This document shows, in pieces, positions 34,120 through 43,420 of a stretch of DNA of 64,000 nucleotides (within the stretch, counting starts at the first letter, position 1; every line of letters starts with the position of its first letter). The position numbers and the translations under genes are program-made. The stretch covers positions 62,001 through 126,000 of the forward strand of contig CAZBRD010000012.1 of the NCBI GenBank assembly GCA_964494205.1, written 5' to 3'. The notes below the pieces were generated by a model that saw nothing but the letters and a program-made list of their open reading frames with translations, ran no database searches and was not told the DNA's origin. Source of the DNA: JBBTCX01 sp964494205 (GTDB lineage: Bacteria; Planctomycetota; Phycisphaerae; UBA1845).

Positions 34120-35793
34120 CTAGTTCACTTCCTGGCACCAGCGACGAATCAAGTCGGCCGCACCTTCCGGATCAGCCTCGACCATGCGCGAAACTTCGGT
34201 GCCGATTTCTTCGTATCTCAGCGTGAGGTCGTCCACCTCGCGTCCGACGAGCAAGCTCTCGGAAACTTCTGCTTGCCCGACCGGGTGCGAACGAGCGGTG
34301 AGGATCGGTTCCTCTTCCAGCGTCTCTTCCTTCAAGAGCGGCGCGGGCGCCAGGTTTTCCGTTTGACGACGTGCGATGCGCATCATCATGAACATCGCGG
34401 TGATCGCGAGCAGAGCCAAGCCGGTCTGCGGTCCGTATGTTTTTGCGAGACCCATCGGATCGAGCGATTCCGCCTGAGCAGCGGTCGTGATTTCCGTTGG
34501 CACCGGGCTGAACGCACCGCCACCTTGGCCCCAGGTCACATCGGGATAAACGTCCACCTGTACATCATTGGCCGTCTTGGCCATGACGATCTTTTCGACG
34601 CTGGTCTTCACACGCGCGACTTCTTCGTCGCGAATGGTTGCAAACTTTTGATCGTCGTCCTTGGGCGCTTCAGTGTTCGGAAACTTCGCTTGATAAATGC
34701 CGACGAGAAAACTTCGCGGTAAACTCACCGCAGCCGTCGTTCGTTTCACTGCCATCGCAGGCTGCTCAACCGTTTCCGTCTCGCTGAGTTTGGGTTCGAA
34801 GTAGTCGGTGGTGGTTTCTTCGGTGGTGCTCTTTTGGCTTGAGCTTCCGCCTTCGGTGACGGCTGCGCCGAGGTTCGGCTGCGTGCCGGTTTCGCCCGCT
34901 TCTTCGGTATTGCCCTGCTCGCTTGATTGCGTCGCTTCCGTCCTGATCGCGCCGCTTTCGTACTTGGTGCTTTGGCGAGTCTTCTTCGTCGTATCGAGCT
35001 CAACGGTCACAGCCACACGGACATTGGGAATTTCGCCGAGCTTGCCCTTGATTTTCTGTAGCAGATAAGCTTCGTGCTTTTGCTGCTCGCGGAGATAGCC
35101 AAATGAGATCGCCTCTTCCGGGCGCGGAACGTTGTAGGTTTCGCCCGTGCGTGTGTCGCTGATGTTGACGTTGTGTGGTTTTAGTCCCGCGACCGCGCCG
35201 CTCACAAGCTTGGCGAAACCTTCGACCAACTCCGCCGTCATCTCTTTGCTGGGCGCGAGCGTGATGGAGACGGAAGCCGTCGGAATGTCGCTTTCGCCGC
35301 CGACTCGCCGCTTCGAAGAAGGATTGATCAAGACAGACGCTTTGCGTACAGACGGATATGTCTCGATGATCTTGGCGAGTTCGTTGCCTTTTGCGTAGTT
35401 CTGGGCGTAAGTTCTCGCTTCCGGGGACTGAAAGGGATTCGGATCGTTGACGACCGATTCCATATCGAAGAGCCGATCCTGCGGCAGCGCTTGCGATGAA
35501 TAGAGAATTCGTTTCAGGTTGGAGCGATCGACCTCGCGAACATAGATGCGCGTTCCGCGAATTTCATAGGGCATTCCGCTGGCGCGAAGTGATTCCTCAG
35601 CCGTATTCAGCTCTTCGTAGCTGAAATCGTTGCCCACGAGCGGTACTAACTCTGGCGCTGTCGACCACTGCGTCAGCCACATCAGCGAGCCGACGATCAT
35701 GACCACGCACAACCCGATCGACACGCGCTGCGATATCGTCAGCACCTTCAATTGCGACTGAATCTGAAGGAGAAGTTGTTGCAATCGTTCCAT
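34120..35793 (-). CDS. fliF: Flagellar MS-ring protein FliF
   Basis: A 557-residue protein: first transmembrane helix (RVSIGLCVVMIVGSLMWLTQ), YscJ/FliF ring-building motifs (DRLFDMESVVNDPNPFQSPE, KASVLINPSSKRRV, TASVSITLAPSKEMTAELVE, AVAGLKPHNVNISDTRTG), a variable periplasmic region, the second helix (TGLALLAITAMFMMMRIA) and a C-terminal cytosolic tail (EADPEGAADLIRRWCQE) that binds FliG. It is the platform for basal body assembly. It follows fliE by 70 nt. Confidence 0.95.
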   Translation of the reverse strand: MERLQQLLLQIQSQLKVLTISQRVSIGLCVVMIVGSLMWLTQWSTAPELVPLVGNDFSYEELNTAEESLRASGMPYEIRGTRIYVREVDRSNLKRILYSSQALPQDRLFDMESVVNDPNPFQSPEARTYAQNYAKGNELAKIIETYPSVRKASVLINPSSKRRVGGESDIPTASVSITLAPSKEMTAELVEGFAKLVSGAVAGLKPHNVNISDTRTGETYNVPRPEEAISFGYLREQQKHEAYLLQKIKGKLGEIPNVRVAVTVELDTTKKTRQSTKYESGAIRTEATQSSEQGNTEEAGETGTQPNLGAAVTEGGSSSQKSTTEETTTDYFEPKLSETETVEQPAMAVKRTTAAVSLPRSFLVGIYQAKFPNTEAPKDDDQKFATIRDEEVARVKTSVEKIVMAKTANDVQVDVYPDVTWGQGGGAFSPVPTEITTAAQAESLDPMGLAKTYGPQTGLALLAITAMFMMMRIARRQTENLAPAPLLKEETLEEEPILTARSHPVGQAEVSESLLVGREVDDLTLRYEEIGTEVSRMVEADPEGAADLIRRWCQEVN

Positions 35794-35863
35794 GCTTATT
35801 CGCCGGAAAGTTCAATCCTTGAACACGATTCAGGTGAAATCCGTTCACCCGCTTAGACCTCGC

Positions 35864-36193
35864 CTATACACGCATCTGCTGAATTTCGTCGTACGCCTGG
35901 CTCAGCTTGTTTCGCACCTCCATGAGCAGATCAAACGCGATGCCGGCCTTGTTCACTGCGGAAAAGACCTCGGTCACGTTGTCGGTTTCGCCGGTCATGA
36001 GCTTCTGAACGCCTTCGTCGGCTTCTCGCTGCAAACGATCCACCTCGGCCAGACTGTCGACGAGAATCGTGCGAAAGTCCTTGCCGACAGGTTCGGGCGA
36101 GCCCACCTGGCCGACGCCCTGACCGATGCCTGCACCGGGCGCGACGCCACCGGCGTTCGTAAACATGCTTGCGAATTGGATTGGGTCAGTCAC
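35864..36193 (-). CDS. fliE: Flagellar hook-basal body protein FliE
   Basis: A 109-residue protein whose C-terminus (FDLLMEVRNKLSQAYDEIQQ-MRV) is the conserved FliE tail and whose middle holds FRTILVDSLAEVDRLQREAD. FliE joins the MS ring to the proximal rod. The flgB-flgC-fliE-fliF order and length are canonical. Confidence 0.92.
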   Translation of the reverse strand: MTDPIQFASMFTNAGGVAPGAGIGQGVGQVGSPEPVGKDFRTILVDSLAEVDRLQREADEGVQKLMTGETDNVTEVFSAVNKAGIAFDLLMEVRNKLSQAYDEIQQMRV

Positions 36194-36222
36194 TGACTAA
36201 GACTCCTCCAGTTCATTAACAA

Positions 36223-36642
36223 CTACGCCAATAACCTCAGCGAGTTGGACATCATCGATTTTGTCATTTCCATGACGGACACGTTGGCTTCATAGGCGCG
36301 CATGGCTGTCATCGCATCGACCATCTCCGTGTGGTAATCGACGTTGGACAGCAGCACGTAGCCTTTGTTCGGGCCAGACTTTTGCGCCTGTGGATCATTC
36401 GGCGCCCAGCGTTTTCCGAACGCGTCTTTGCTCTCCACGATTTTCTCTATGTGCACGCCCGGAGCGTTCTTGCCGTTCTTTGGATCGCCGGACGCGAAGA
36501 GCGCGATGCGTTTGCGAAACGGAATGGCTTCGCCGTTTTCAATGGTGTAGGAATCACGCGCGGCGATGTTGCCGGCGATCATGTCGAGGTTCGCTCGCTG
36601 GGCGACGAGAGCGGATGAACTGATGTCAAGAACGTTGTACAT
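36223..36642 (-). CDS. flgC: Flagellar rod protein FlgC
   Basis: ATG 36642 has AAGGAG 5 nt upstream and is chosen over the in-frame TTG at 36645. The 139-residue product starts MYNVLDISSSALVAQRANLD-MIAGNIAARDS, the rod N-terminal motif, and ends VDYHTEMVDAMTAMRAYEAN-VSVMEMTKSM, matching proximal rod proteins. It overlaps nothing and sits 12 nt after flgB. Confidence 0.92.
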   Translation of the reverse strand: MYNVLDISSSALVAQRANLDMIAGNIAARDSYTIENGEAIPFRKRIALFASGDPKNGKNAPGVHIEKIVESKDAFGKRWAPNDPQAQKSGPNKGYVLLSNVDYHTEMVDAMTAMRAYEANVSVMEMTKSMMSNSLRLLA

Positions 36643-36654
36643 CAATGCTCCTTA

Positions 36655-37098
36655 CTAACCAACGGTTCCACGAATCGCGGATCGCAATCCATCCCATTTT
36701 CTCTTGAGCAGGGTCGTCGCGACCTGATGAGCAAGACCGGTCTCCGCCAAATCGGACATTTCGCGTTCGATCGACAGGTTCGTGTCGTCATGGAACAAGA
36801 GGTTGTCAGGGTTCTTGTATGTTGGTTTCACCTTGAGCGAGCCGTTTGCTTCCGTCTTGATGTCGCGGCCGCTTTCCACAACGAAACGACTTTGAGGATT
36901 CTTGTTGCGAACTTCGACGGCTTTGCGTAACGCCGACTGGAAAGCCTTCGGGTCCAGTTGCTTGGCCTTGTAGCCCGGCGTGTGGATGTTGGCCACGTTC
37001 TCCGCGATGACCTTGAGGCGCGCTTCACTAAAGGAAAGCGATTTCTCCAGCGCCTGAATGGGCGTGCGGTCGGTGATGTTGGTTAGAAACGTCGCCAT
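36655..37098 (-). CDS. flgB: Flagellar rod protein FlgB
   Basis: First gene of the flagellar operon. It carries the rod signature SEARLKVIAENVANIHTPGY followed by KAKQLD and a C-terminal helix MSDLAETGLAHQVATTLLKR-KWDGLRSAIRG. ATG 37098 (MATFLTNITDR) is preferred; a GTG at 37107 is also in frame and AAGG lies just 3 nt before the ATG, so the start is uncertain by three codons. The sigma-54-type promoter at 37170-37186 lies about 70 nt upstream. Confidence 0.9.
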   Translation of the reverse strand: MATFLTNITDRTPIQALEKSLSFSEARLKVIAENVANIHTPGYKAKQLDPKAFQSALRKAVEVRNKNPQSRFVVESGRDIKTEANGSLKVKPTYKNPDNLLFHDDTNLSIEREMSDLAETGLAHQVATTLLKRKWDGLRSAIRGTVG

Positions 37099-37169
37099 AT
37101 CCTTCACTCAAAGCCAAGACCTTGCGGCGCGCGAACCCCGCCCTACAAAGTCGGCCAAGCAATGCCCAA

Positions 37170-37186
37170 ATGCACTCCGCGTGCCA
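37170..37186 (-). promoter_or_regulatory. Sigma-54 promoter of the flagellar operon
   Basis: On the minus strand TGGCACG-CGGA-GTGCA matches the RpoN consensus TGGCACG-N4-TTGCW at all but one position, with the exact GG-N10-GC spacing. The predicted start near 37160 leaves a ~60-nt leader before flgB. The adjacent gene encodes a sigma-54 activator. Confidence 0.75.
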
Positions 37187-37278
37187 GTCGTCGCTGACGC
37201 GGTTTTCAGCCTCGCGGCGCCGGTTTTCCCTCGGACGCTGGGTGCAAGACCTGCGCCGAGGACAGTTCCTGCGCCTCG

Positions 37279-38703
37279 TTAGTTAACGAAACTCTCAATC
37301 ATCTGGTTGTCCGGCAAAGTCTTGAGCCAGGCCGCTCGCGAGCGCTCCGCCATCGCTTCCTCGCGCCACTGCTTCAACTTCATACCCAGCGTGCGAACGC
37401 CCATGCCCAAGGCGCGGGCGGACTTCGCTCGATGCCCGTTGAACTGGGCGAGAGTCTTTTCGATCAGGTGACGCTCCATGTCTTCCAACATGCGGCCTTC
37501 GCGGAGTTGGCCGATGCCCTCCGTTTTTCCCTGCTCGGGTCGCAGCCACGGCTCAATCAATTCAGCGGTGACGGTATCCGTCGTGCAGAGCGTGGCAGCG
37601 CGGCGGCAGAGGTTTTCCAATTCGCGAACGTTGCCCGGCCAGTGGTAACCACTGAGCAAACGCATGGCGCTAGCCGCGACCTGAAGCTTCTTCGATGATT
37701 CGGCTGCATTCCCGTTGGTGAGGAAGTGGTTTACCAATTCGGGGATATCTTCGGTTCGTTCGCGCAGCGGCGGGACTGCCACCGGAAGCACGTTCAAGCG
37801 GAAATAGAGATCGGAGCGGAATCGCTTTCGCGCCACCCAATCGTTGAGATCGCGATTGGTCGTGGCGATCACGCGAACGTCAGCTTTGCGTGTCGTGCTG
37901 CTGCCCACTCGCTCGAACTGGCCTTCCTGCAAGACGCGAAGCAGTTTTGACTGAAGGGGCACTGCCATTTCAGAGATTTCATCGAGCAGCAGCGAACCGC
38001 CGTCGGCCAGCTCGAATCGACCCTTGCGGGTGCGATCCGCACCGGTGAATGAGCCGCGTTCGTGGCCAAAAAGTTCGCTCTCGAGAAGGTTCGCCGAAAG
38101 CGCCGCACAGTTCAGGCAGAGCATCGGTTGATTCGCTCGCGGCGAGTGACGGTGGATGTACCACGCAACCAGTTCCTTGCCCGTTCCCGATTCGCCCGTG
38201 ATCAACACGGTCGCATGACTCGCAGCCACGCGATCCAGCTCACGACGAAGCTTGGTCATGGCGGTACCGGAGCCAATAAGGTTTCGATGGTTGCTCCAGT
38301 CGTCGACGGACGCTCGAAGGGCTTCATTTTCACGACGAAGGCGCGCGTGCTCGAGCGCACGCTCGACGACCACCGTCGCGGCGTCGGCCTCGAAAGGCTT
38401 TTGAATGTAATCGAAAGCGCCGAGCTTCATGGCTTCGACAGCCGTCGCGACGGTCGCATACGCGGTCATCACGACGATGGGCACGTCATTGCCCCCCGCG
38501 CGGATTTCGCGAATCAGTGTCAGGCCGTCCATGCGCGGCATGCGAAGATCCGCAAGCACGAGGTCGAACCTCTGCTGTTTGATCTGAGCGAGCGCTTCCA
38601 CCGGGTCGGCGAACGACGTCACCGAGTGATCCTCTCGCGTCAGCGTCGCCGAGAGCGATTCACGCAGAATTTCCTTATCATCAACCACGCAAACATTTGC
38701 CAT
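37279..38703 (-). CDS. Sigma-54-dependent response regulator (NtrC/FlgR-like)
   Basis: A 474-residue protein: receiver domain (VCVVDDKEILRES; phospho-acceptor in LVLADLRMPRMDG, about D52; K101), AAA+ domain with Walker A GESGTGKE (about 170-177), the sigma-54 contact loop as GSFTGA (family usual is GAFTGA), and LADGGSLLLDEI as Walker B, then a Fis-type helix-turn-helix (GHRAKSARALGMGVRTLGMK). It lies directly upstream of the flagellar operon promoter and 6 nt downstream of a histidine kinase gene, an arrangement like FlgSR or FleSR. Control of flgB and following genes is inferred. Confidence 0.92.
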   Translation of the reverse strand: MANVCVVDDKEILRESLSATLTREDHSVTSFADPVEALAQIKQQRFDLVLADLRMPRMDGLTLIREIRAGGNDVPIVVMTAYATVATAVEAMKLGAFDYIQKPFEADAATVVVERALEHARLRRENEALRASVDDWSNHRNLIGSGTAMTKLRRELDRVAASHATVLITGESGTGKELVAWYIHRHSPRANQPMLCLNCAALSANLLESELFGHERGSFTGADRTRKGRFELADGGSLLLDEISEMAVPLQSKLLRVLQEGQFERVGSSTTRKADVRVIATTNRDLNDWVARKRFRSDLYFRLNVLPVAVPPLRERTEDIPELVNHFLTNGNAAESSKKLQVAASAMRLLSGYHWPGNVRELENLCRRAATLCTTDTVTAELIEPWLRPEQGKTEGIGQLREGRMLEDMERHLIEKTLAQFNGHRAKSARALGMGVRTLGMKLKQWREEAMAERSRAAWLKTLPDNQMIESFVN

Positions 38704-38709
38704 GAAACA

Positions 38710-39576
38710 TCATCCTCCGACCAGCGCCGCCGTGCGATCCATCGCCTTCGGCAGCGACAACACAAACTTTGCTCCACCATCGGGCCGGTTCCCAGCGGTA
38801 ATTCGACCGCCGTGGGATTCCACGATCCGATGAACGATGGCTAATCCAAGACCGGTACCGTTCTCTTTTGTCGTGAAAAACGGATTGAACACGCGATGCA
38901 GAAGTTCGTTGGGCAAGCCGGCTCCGTCATCTTCGATTGAGAGATGAACAAACTCGTCATCGCTGTGCGGCAGTGCAGCATTAACCCACACATGACCGCC
39001 CTGCCCCACCGCATCGAGTGCGTTGAACAACAGATTGAGAAGCGCACGCTCGATCTGGCGAGCGTCAACTTCGATTAACTGGTTTTGCAGAGATGGATCG
39101 ATTTCGATCGTGATTCGTCGTGCGCCGGCCATCGGCGAAACCTGAGTTAGCGCATCGTCGAGAATTGGTCCGAGCGACGCGGGATGTCGGCATGGCTCCT
39201 GACCGCCTGCAAAGGCGAGGATGTCACCGACGATACTCTCAAGATTGCGCACGCCGACGCGAATCTTGCGAACCACCTCAGCCTGTTCGGGGCGATCGGA
39301 TAAGTCTTTTTCCAGCAGGTTGGCATACAGACCGATGCCGCCAAGCGGATTGCGGATCTCATGTGCGACGCCCGCAGCCATTTCGCCCAAGGCAGCCAGT
39401 CGTTCGCGCCGAGCGAGTTCCTTGTTTTTCTCGTGCAGCTCGTCATGCAAACGGCAGACCTCTCGTCGAAGCAACTCGTGAGATTGCTTGAGGCGTTCGG
39501 TCACGTCGCTGTAGGCGCGAACGATCGACGCCAGATCTGTATCCGTCTGTGTTGGAAGCGTCGTCGTAACCATCAC
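38710..39576 (-). CDS. Cytosolic sensor histidine kinase (FlgS/FleS-like)
   Basis: A 288-residue soluble kinase with no transmembrane helix. A short N-terminal coiled coil (about 20-60) leads to the H-box MAAGVAHEIRNPLGGIGLYA (His about 72), the N-box ALLNLLFNALDAVGQGGHVW and the G2 box ENGTGLGLAIVHRIVESHGG. It should phosphorylate the NtrC-type regulator encoded next. The lack of membrane segment fits a kinase that reads flagellar assembly state from inside the cell, as in FlgS. It overlaps the FlgN-like gene by 4 nt. Confidence 0.9.
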   Translation of the reverse strand: MMVTTTLPTQTDTDLASIVRAYSDVTERLKQSHELLRREVCRLHDELHEKNKELARRERLAALGEMAAGVAHEIRNPLGGIGLYANLLEKDLSDRPEQAEVVRKIRVGVRNLESIVGDILAFAGGQEPCRHPASLGPILDDALTQVSPMAGARRITIEIDPSLQNQLIEVDARQIERALLNLLFNALDAVGQGGHVWVNAALPHSDDEFVHLSIEDDGAGLPNELLHRVFNPFFTTKENGTGLGLAIVHRIVESHGGRITAGNRPDGGAKFVLSLPKAMDRTAALVGG

Positions 39577-40046
39577 GTAGCCTCATCGAAACGGTTAACC
39601 GCAGTCGCCCGCGACTTGGGCCCACCGTACGCATTCACTGCCTGACCGCCGAAGTGCGTCGAACGCATCTCCCCGGCTACGATCTGCTTTTTGGCGTTTA
39701 GCAAACGCGCATCTTCTTCATCACTGATCAGCACGCGGCGAAGACATTCCTGCGATTCATACAGCAATCGATCGGCTTCGGAACGCTCCGCAGGAGCCAT
39801 CTGCTCGCGATAGGTGGCCCATGATTGCCGCACGGGTTGAAGTCGCTTGGAAACTTCCGTGAGACGGACGGACAACCGTTGTCGATCGGCCAAGACAGCA
39901 AGCAATGGCGTGGGGTTCTCGTCGCTGATCAGCGTTCGTTGCTGACTCGCGCATTTTTCCAAGCGGGCGAAAAGCGTGGCCTGTTCGCGCAAGGCGTCCA
40001 GCAAGTCTTGCGACTCTGCTAACCCTGTCGAATCTATCGTTGCCAT
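39573..40046 (-). CDS. FlgN-like flagellar chaperone
   Basis: ATG 40046 gives 157 residues; a GTG at 40058 is an alternative. The sequence is mostly helical: LLDALREQATLFARLEKCAS, then TPLLAVLADRQRLSVRLTEV and a third helix, the FlgN pattern with the xxLLxxLxxQxxL spacing. FlgN holds the hook-filament junction proteins FlgK and FlgL before export. The similarity is at pattern level, so the call is moderate; its place in the regulator operon supports it. Confidence 0.62.
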   Translation of the reverse strand: MATIDSTGLAESQDLLDALREQATLFARLEKCASQQRTLISDENPTPLLAVLADRQRLSVRLTEVSKRLQPVRQSWATYREQMAPAERSEADRLLYESQECLRRVLISDEEDARLLNAKKQIVAGEMRSTHFGGQAVNAYGGPKSRATAVNRFDEAT

Positions 40047-40073
40047 CGTGCTGACCACCGCGCGGACCGCCTT

Positions 40074-42446
40074 TCAGAACAGATTGGCCTCTTCCACCCA
40101 CTTGAAGTACTTCCGCCACTCGTCGCGCGACTCCATTAATCCGTCGGAATGAAACGCCTCTGAGGGCAGCGCGTCGACAAGCACGAGCGCACGCGCCAGC
40201 GCCGACTTGGCCTCGGCGGATTCTCCAAGAAACGTGTAGCAGTTGATGATCTGAACGTGCGCCGAGAGACCGGCAGCCTGTCGCTGAAAACGCCCGGCGG
40301 CGTCCTCGTAGAGCTTCAAAGCCAATCGATGTTCGCCGACATCGAACGCACAATCCGCCTGATACAGGTATGCGTGGCGGATATACATTTCGTCGAGCTG
40401 AGGCAGATGAACGTTTTCATCTTTCTCGTAGTTCTGAACGATCTTGCGGAAGTACTCCTGTGCTTTACGCATGCGCGAGGAGTAACGATCGCGGAGGTCA
40501 TCACCCTGCGCTGTCGAACGAGCATCTTTCCACTGATCTTTGATGGCGCGGGCACTGCGACGATAGGAATCACCCAGGAAATACAGCGATCGCGAAACGC
40601 GCGCGTCATCGGGATATCGCGCGACCGCTTCTTCCAGCGTTTCGATTGAGGCGTCGAATTCTCCGCGACGATTCTGCACTTCGCCTAACAGGAAAAGCGC
40701 ATCCGCAAAGGCAGGCGCTTTCGGAGTGAAAACTTCAGAGTCGTCAAGAATGATCTTCAGCGCACGAATGGCGTCGTCTTCATGACTCGGTCCGAGTGAA
40801 AGATAGCTTTCAGCCAGCGGAACAAGCGAACCCATTCCATCAACGCTGCGTGGGAATCGGCGGAAGCATTCTTCGAAAGCGGTGATCGCTTTGCTGGGGA
40901 CCCCCATCGCTTGATACGACTGCCCCATTCGCAGGAAAGCTCGCGGCGTCAGCGAATCAGCCGGTCGCGCCAACACGTAGGCCATGTACCCGTTGGCCGC
41001 ATTTTCATGCTGACCAGCCCGGCCAAATAGCTCGGCAGATAGCCAGCTTGCATCGCCCGCTTGGCGATCATCGAGGGTGGCGACGACGGCCAATTGACCA
41101 AAAGTGACGGCGGCATCGCCGAACATCGCTCGCGCTTCGGCAAGCTTGAGTTGCTTAGTCTCTTCATCGTCTTCGTTTGAGGTCAACGCATCTTTTTCAA
41201 GTTTCTCCGCCAGCATCGTCTGTGTTTGTGCGAGTTGCGTGAGAAATACGATTGACTGGGTTACGTCTTCCTTGTTGACAAGCGAAGTGGCTAGTCGAGC
41301 GTATTCAAGCGCTGGGAGTAGTTCGCCTTTTTGTCGCGATGATTCAGATTGAACCGACAACGAGCCACGCACAACATCGCGATCGACGGGTCCGCCCGGC
41401 GGCATCGTAACAACTGCACTGGCCACGCCGCGAAAAGCCTCGATGGCATCGACATGGCGATCGAGCATGGCCAGCGCTTCAGCCCTGCCAAGACGGATCG
41501 CCACGCTGTATGGCCCCGAGAAATAGTGCAGGATCGCATCGTCGAAGAACGAAAGGGCCTCGTTGGGCATCGGTAGCGGGCTGTGGCTCAAGGCAACGCG
41601 ACCAAGCAGCCAACCCACACGAGCGTACGTTTCGTCGTCGTTCTTGATTTGCCGCTGAACCGCGCGAAGGTGAGTTTCCGCCTCGTCGAGCCGACCCGTT
41701 CGGTAATACAACCAACCCTGTAGAAAATCGACGCGATTCCGCAGCGGTGAGTCGTTGAACTTATGCCGATGCAGTGCCAGCAAGCTGTCACCCTCAGGCA
41801 GGCGATTCAGTTCTTCCAGAAGATCGAGCTTTCGCTCCAACGCCCAGAGCAGCATTTCGAGGTCCGAGTCCTTGATCTCGGTCAATAAACGGTCGAGTTC
41901 GTGGTCGATTTCTTCGGACTTGGCCGCAAGGCGGCGTTCGCGCAATTCGATCACATGACGAAGCAGCCGGGCGGCGCTATCGACTCCCTTCGATAGCGCC
42001 ACCTCATACTGCTCTACTGCCGGAACGATTTCATCTTGCCACTCAAGCGCCTGTCCCCATCGCTCGCAATCGACAGCCTCAAGGTTGCCGGGAATGGCGT
42101 TTGCTTGTTCAAAGCTCTCGATGATCGCGCGACCGACTTCCGGCTTGCGCTTGTCGAGGCGAAGTGCTTCCGCGAATCGCGCTCGCGCGAATTGCAGATG
42201 GATGAAGGCCTTGTGGTCGTCGTTGACGTCATCGCGATGCAGAAGCGACTTGGCCACACCGATCGCGCGTTGATTCAAGCCCTCTTCCACCAACGCCTGC
42301 AAAGAGGCCAGTCGTTCACCCAATGGAGTCGGCGGCGGTGGTTCGGGGCGAAGGCGTAATAATGAGGTGACGAGCAGGCCGAGCGAGCAGAGGAAGAGCG
42401 GAATTTGCCACTTCCCCGCAAGGCGATTTCGAAGCGTTTCAGCCAT
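40074..42446 (-). CDS. Large membrane-anchored TPR protein
   Basis: ATG 42446 has AGGATGGG about 8 nt upstream; a longer frame has no such site. The ~790-residue product has one transmembrane helix near the N-terminus (IPLFLCSLGLLVTSLLRL) and then many helical hairpins with TPR spacing, for example RAFLRMGQSYQAMGVPSKAI, ALFLLGEVQNRRGEFDASIE and SLYFLGDSYRRSARAI. It probably projects into the periplasm as a scaffold. It precedes the FlgN-like, kinase and regulator genes on the same strand, so a link to flagella is possible but not shown. Confidence 0.75.
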   Translation of the reverse strand: MAETLRNRLAGKWQIPLFLCSLGLLVTSLLRLRPEPPPPTPLGERLASLQALVEEGLNQRAIGVAKSLLHRDDVNDDHKAFIHLQFARARFAEALRLDKRKPEVGRAIIESFEQANAIPGNLEAVDCERWGQALEWQDEIVPAVEQYEVALSKGVDSAARLLRHVIELRERRLAAKSEEIDHELDRLLTEIKDSDLEMLLWALERKLDLLEELNRLPEGDSLLALHRHKFNDSPLRNRVDFLQGWLYYRTGRLDEAETHLRAVQRQIKNDDETYARVGWLLGRVALSHSPLPMPNEALSFFDDAILHYFSGPYSVAIRLGRAEALAMLDRHVDAIEAFRGVASAVVTMPPGGPVDRDVVRGSLSVQSESSRQKGELLPALEYARLATSLVNKEDVTQSIVFLTQLAQTQTMLAEKLEKDALTSNEDDEETKQLKLAEARAMFGDAAVTFGQLAVVATLDDRQAGDASWLSAELFGRAGQHENAANGYMAYVLARPADSLTPRAFLRMGQSYQAMGVPSKAITAFEECFRRFPRSVDGMGSLVPLAESYLSLGPSHEDDAIRALKIILDDSEVFTPKAPAFADALFLLGEVQNRRGEFDASIETLEEAVARYPDDARVSRSLYFLGDSYRRSARAIKDQWKDARSTAQGDDLRDRYSSRMRKAQEYFRKIVQNYEKDENVHLPQLDEMYIRHAYLYQADCAFDVGEHRLALKLYEDAAGRFQRQAAGLSAHVQIINCYTFLGESAEAKSALARALVLVDALPSEAFHSDGLMESRDEWRKYFKWVEEANLF

Positions 42447-42837
42447 GAAGCCCATCCTGAGCGAAAATTGCTCGCTGCAACTTCCTGATGCAGTAGGGTG
42501 ATTTGTCGGCAGATGTTGCCGATCCTCTTGACCGTGTTGCTGACTTGTGAAAAGCCTGTTTACAGGGTTGAAAATGCGGCATAGAACCAATTGCAAAAGC
42601 TGACATAACTGTCTATTTCAGATTAAGTTACGTCAGATTAAGGCGTGGTTGCCGATATGTTGAATTATTTTTTTCGATGTGAAGCAAACTGCAGCCAAGT
42701 CCGGTAATTCACAGCTTTGCAGAACTGCGAACTTGGTGCGCGCAATCGCTCAATCATGCGCATCATTCAACGACTCACGATGAAATCGCGCAAGACAATC
42801 TTGTCGGGCAACAGATGCCGTATGAAACCGAAGCGAA
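42447..42837. other. Intergenic region upstream of the TPR gene
   Basis: No gene is seen. TCAGATTAAG occurs twice within about 25 nt (42617-42642), a direct repeat that could be a regulatory site for the minus-strand TPR and regulator operon. Confidence 0.35.
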
Positions 42838-43137
42838 CTAGAAATTGATCGAGAGTTCGAGGTCGCGGGCGATGCCTTTTGCCTTCTCGATTTCAAGTTG
42901 CGGGTCGTCGCTGATCTTCGTCACGTAGAGGGGATTGGACCCCATAACACTCGGCAGCATGGCCGACCCCCGTGCAATCGCTCCTTCAGACACGCGGACA
43001 AGATGACCGCTCCAATCGCAGACGTAGCAACCCGGTTGCCGAATAGCGTCAAACAACATGCGGACACCGATGTTGGCTGAGCGCTCCTTTTCGATGTGCG
43101 TCGTAGTGGCGGCGTTACCTGAGGTGTGGTGATTCAC
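42838..43137 (-). CDS. Small Cys-containing protein, paralogue of 2591-2884
   Basis: A 99-residue protein with PGCYVCDWSGHLVRV (residues 36-50), then PLYVTKISDDPQLEIEKAKG and a closing SINF, mirroring the first paralogue (PGCYVCNWSGHLVRV ... VFVNF). Only the CYVC pair is conserved; the extra cysteines of the other copy are lacking. There is no signal peptide or membrane helix. It lies downstream of the SAM hydrolase gene on the same strand, 283 nt away. Function is unknown. Confidence 0.78.
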   Translation of the reverse strand: MNHHTSGNAATTTHIEKERSANIGVRMLFDAIRQPGCYVCDWSGHLVRVSEGAIARGSAMLPSVMGSNPLYVTKISDDPQLEIEKAKGIARDLELSINF

Positions 43138-43420
43138 GGTGAGACTCCTGACACGCAGTGTCGAAATGTGATTGGCTGGTTCTTGCGGCGCGAACTATCG
43201 CGTCTCCAGCCCTATCGGTAGGGGCTGAATGAGCCTAAAGCTCTGTCATACATGACAATTCGATTACTTCGTGTCGCACCAATCCACAGTGACGGGCCGC
43301 CGTTGTCGCGAACATAAGTCGCAGGATTATCGGTAGCACCCTTGTGCTGATGACCGAGGAGGCAGTGTACATTTAGAGTCCTTGAATTACCTCGTGGTGC
43401 AAACCAGTCATCCGGCGTGG

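Noticed and set aside
42610..42660. GCCGATAT as a second sigma-28-like -10 box
   Set aside because: No acceptable -35 element at the right spacing and no plus-strand gene downstream.
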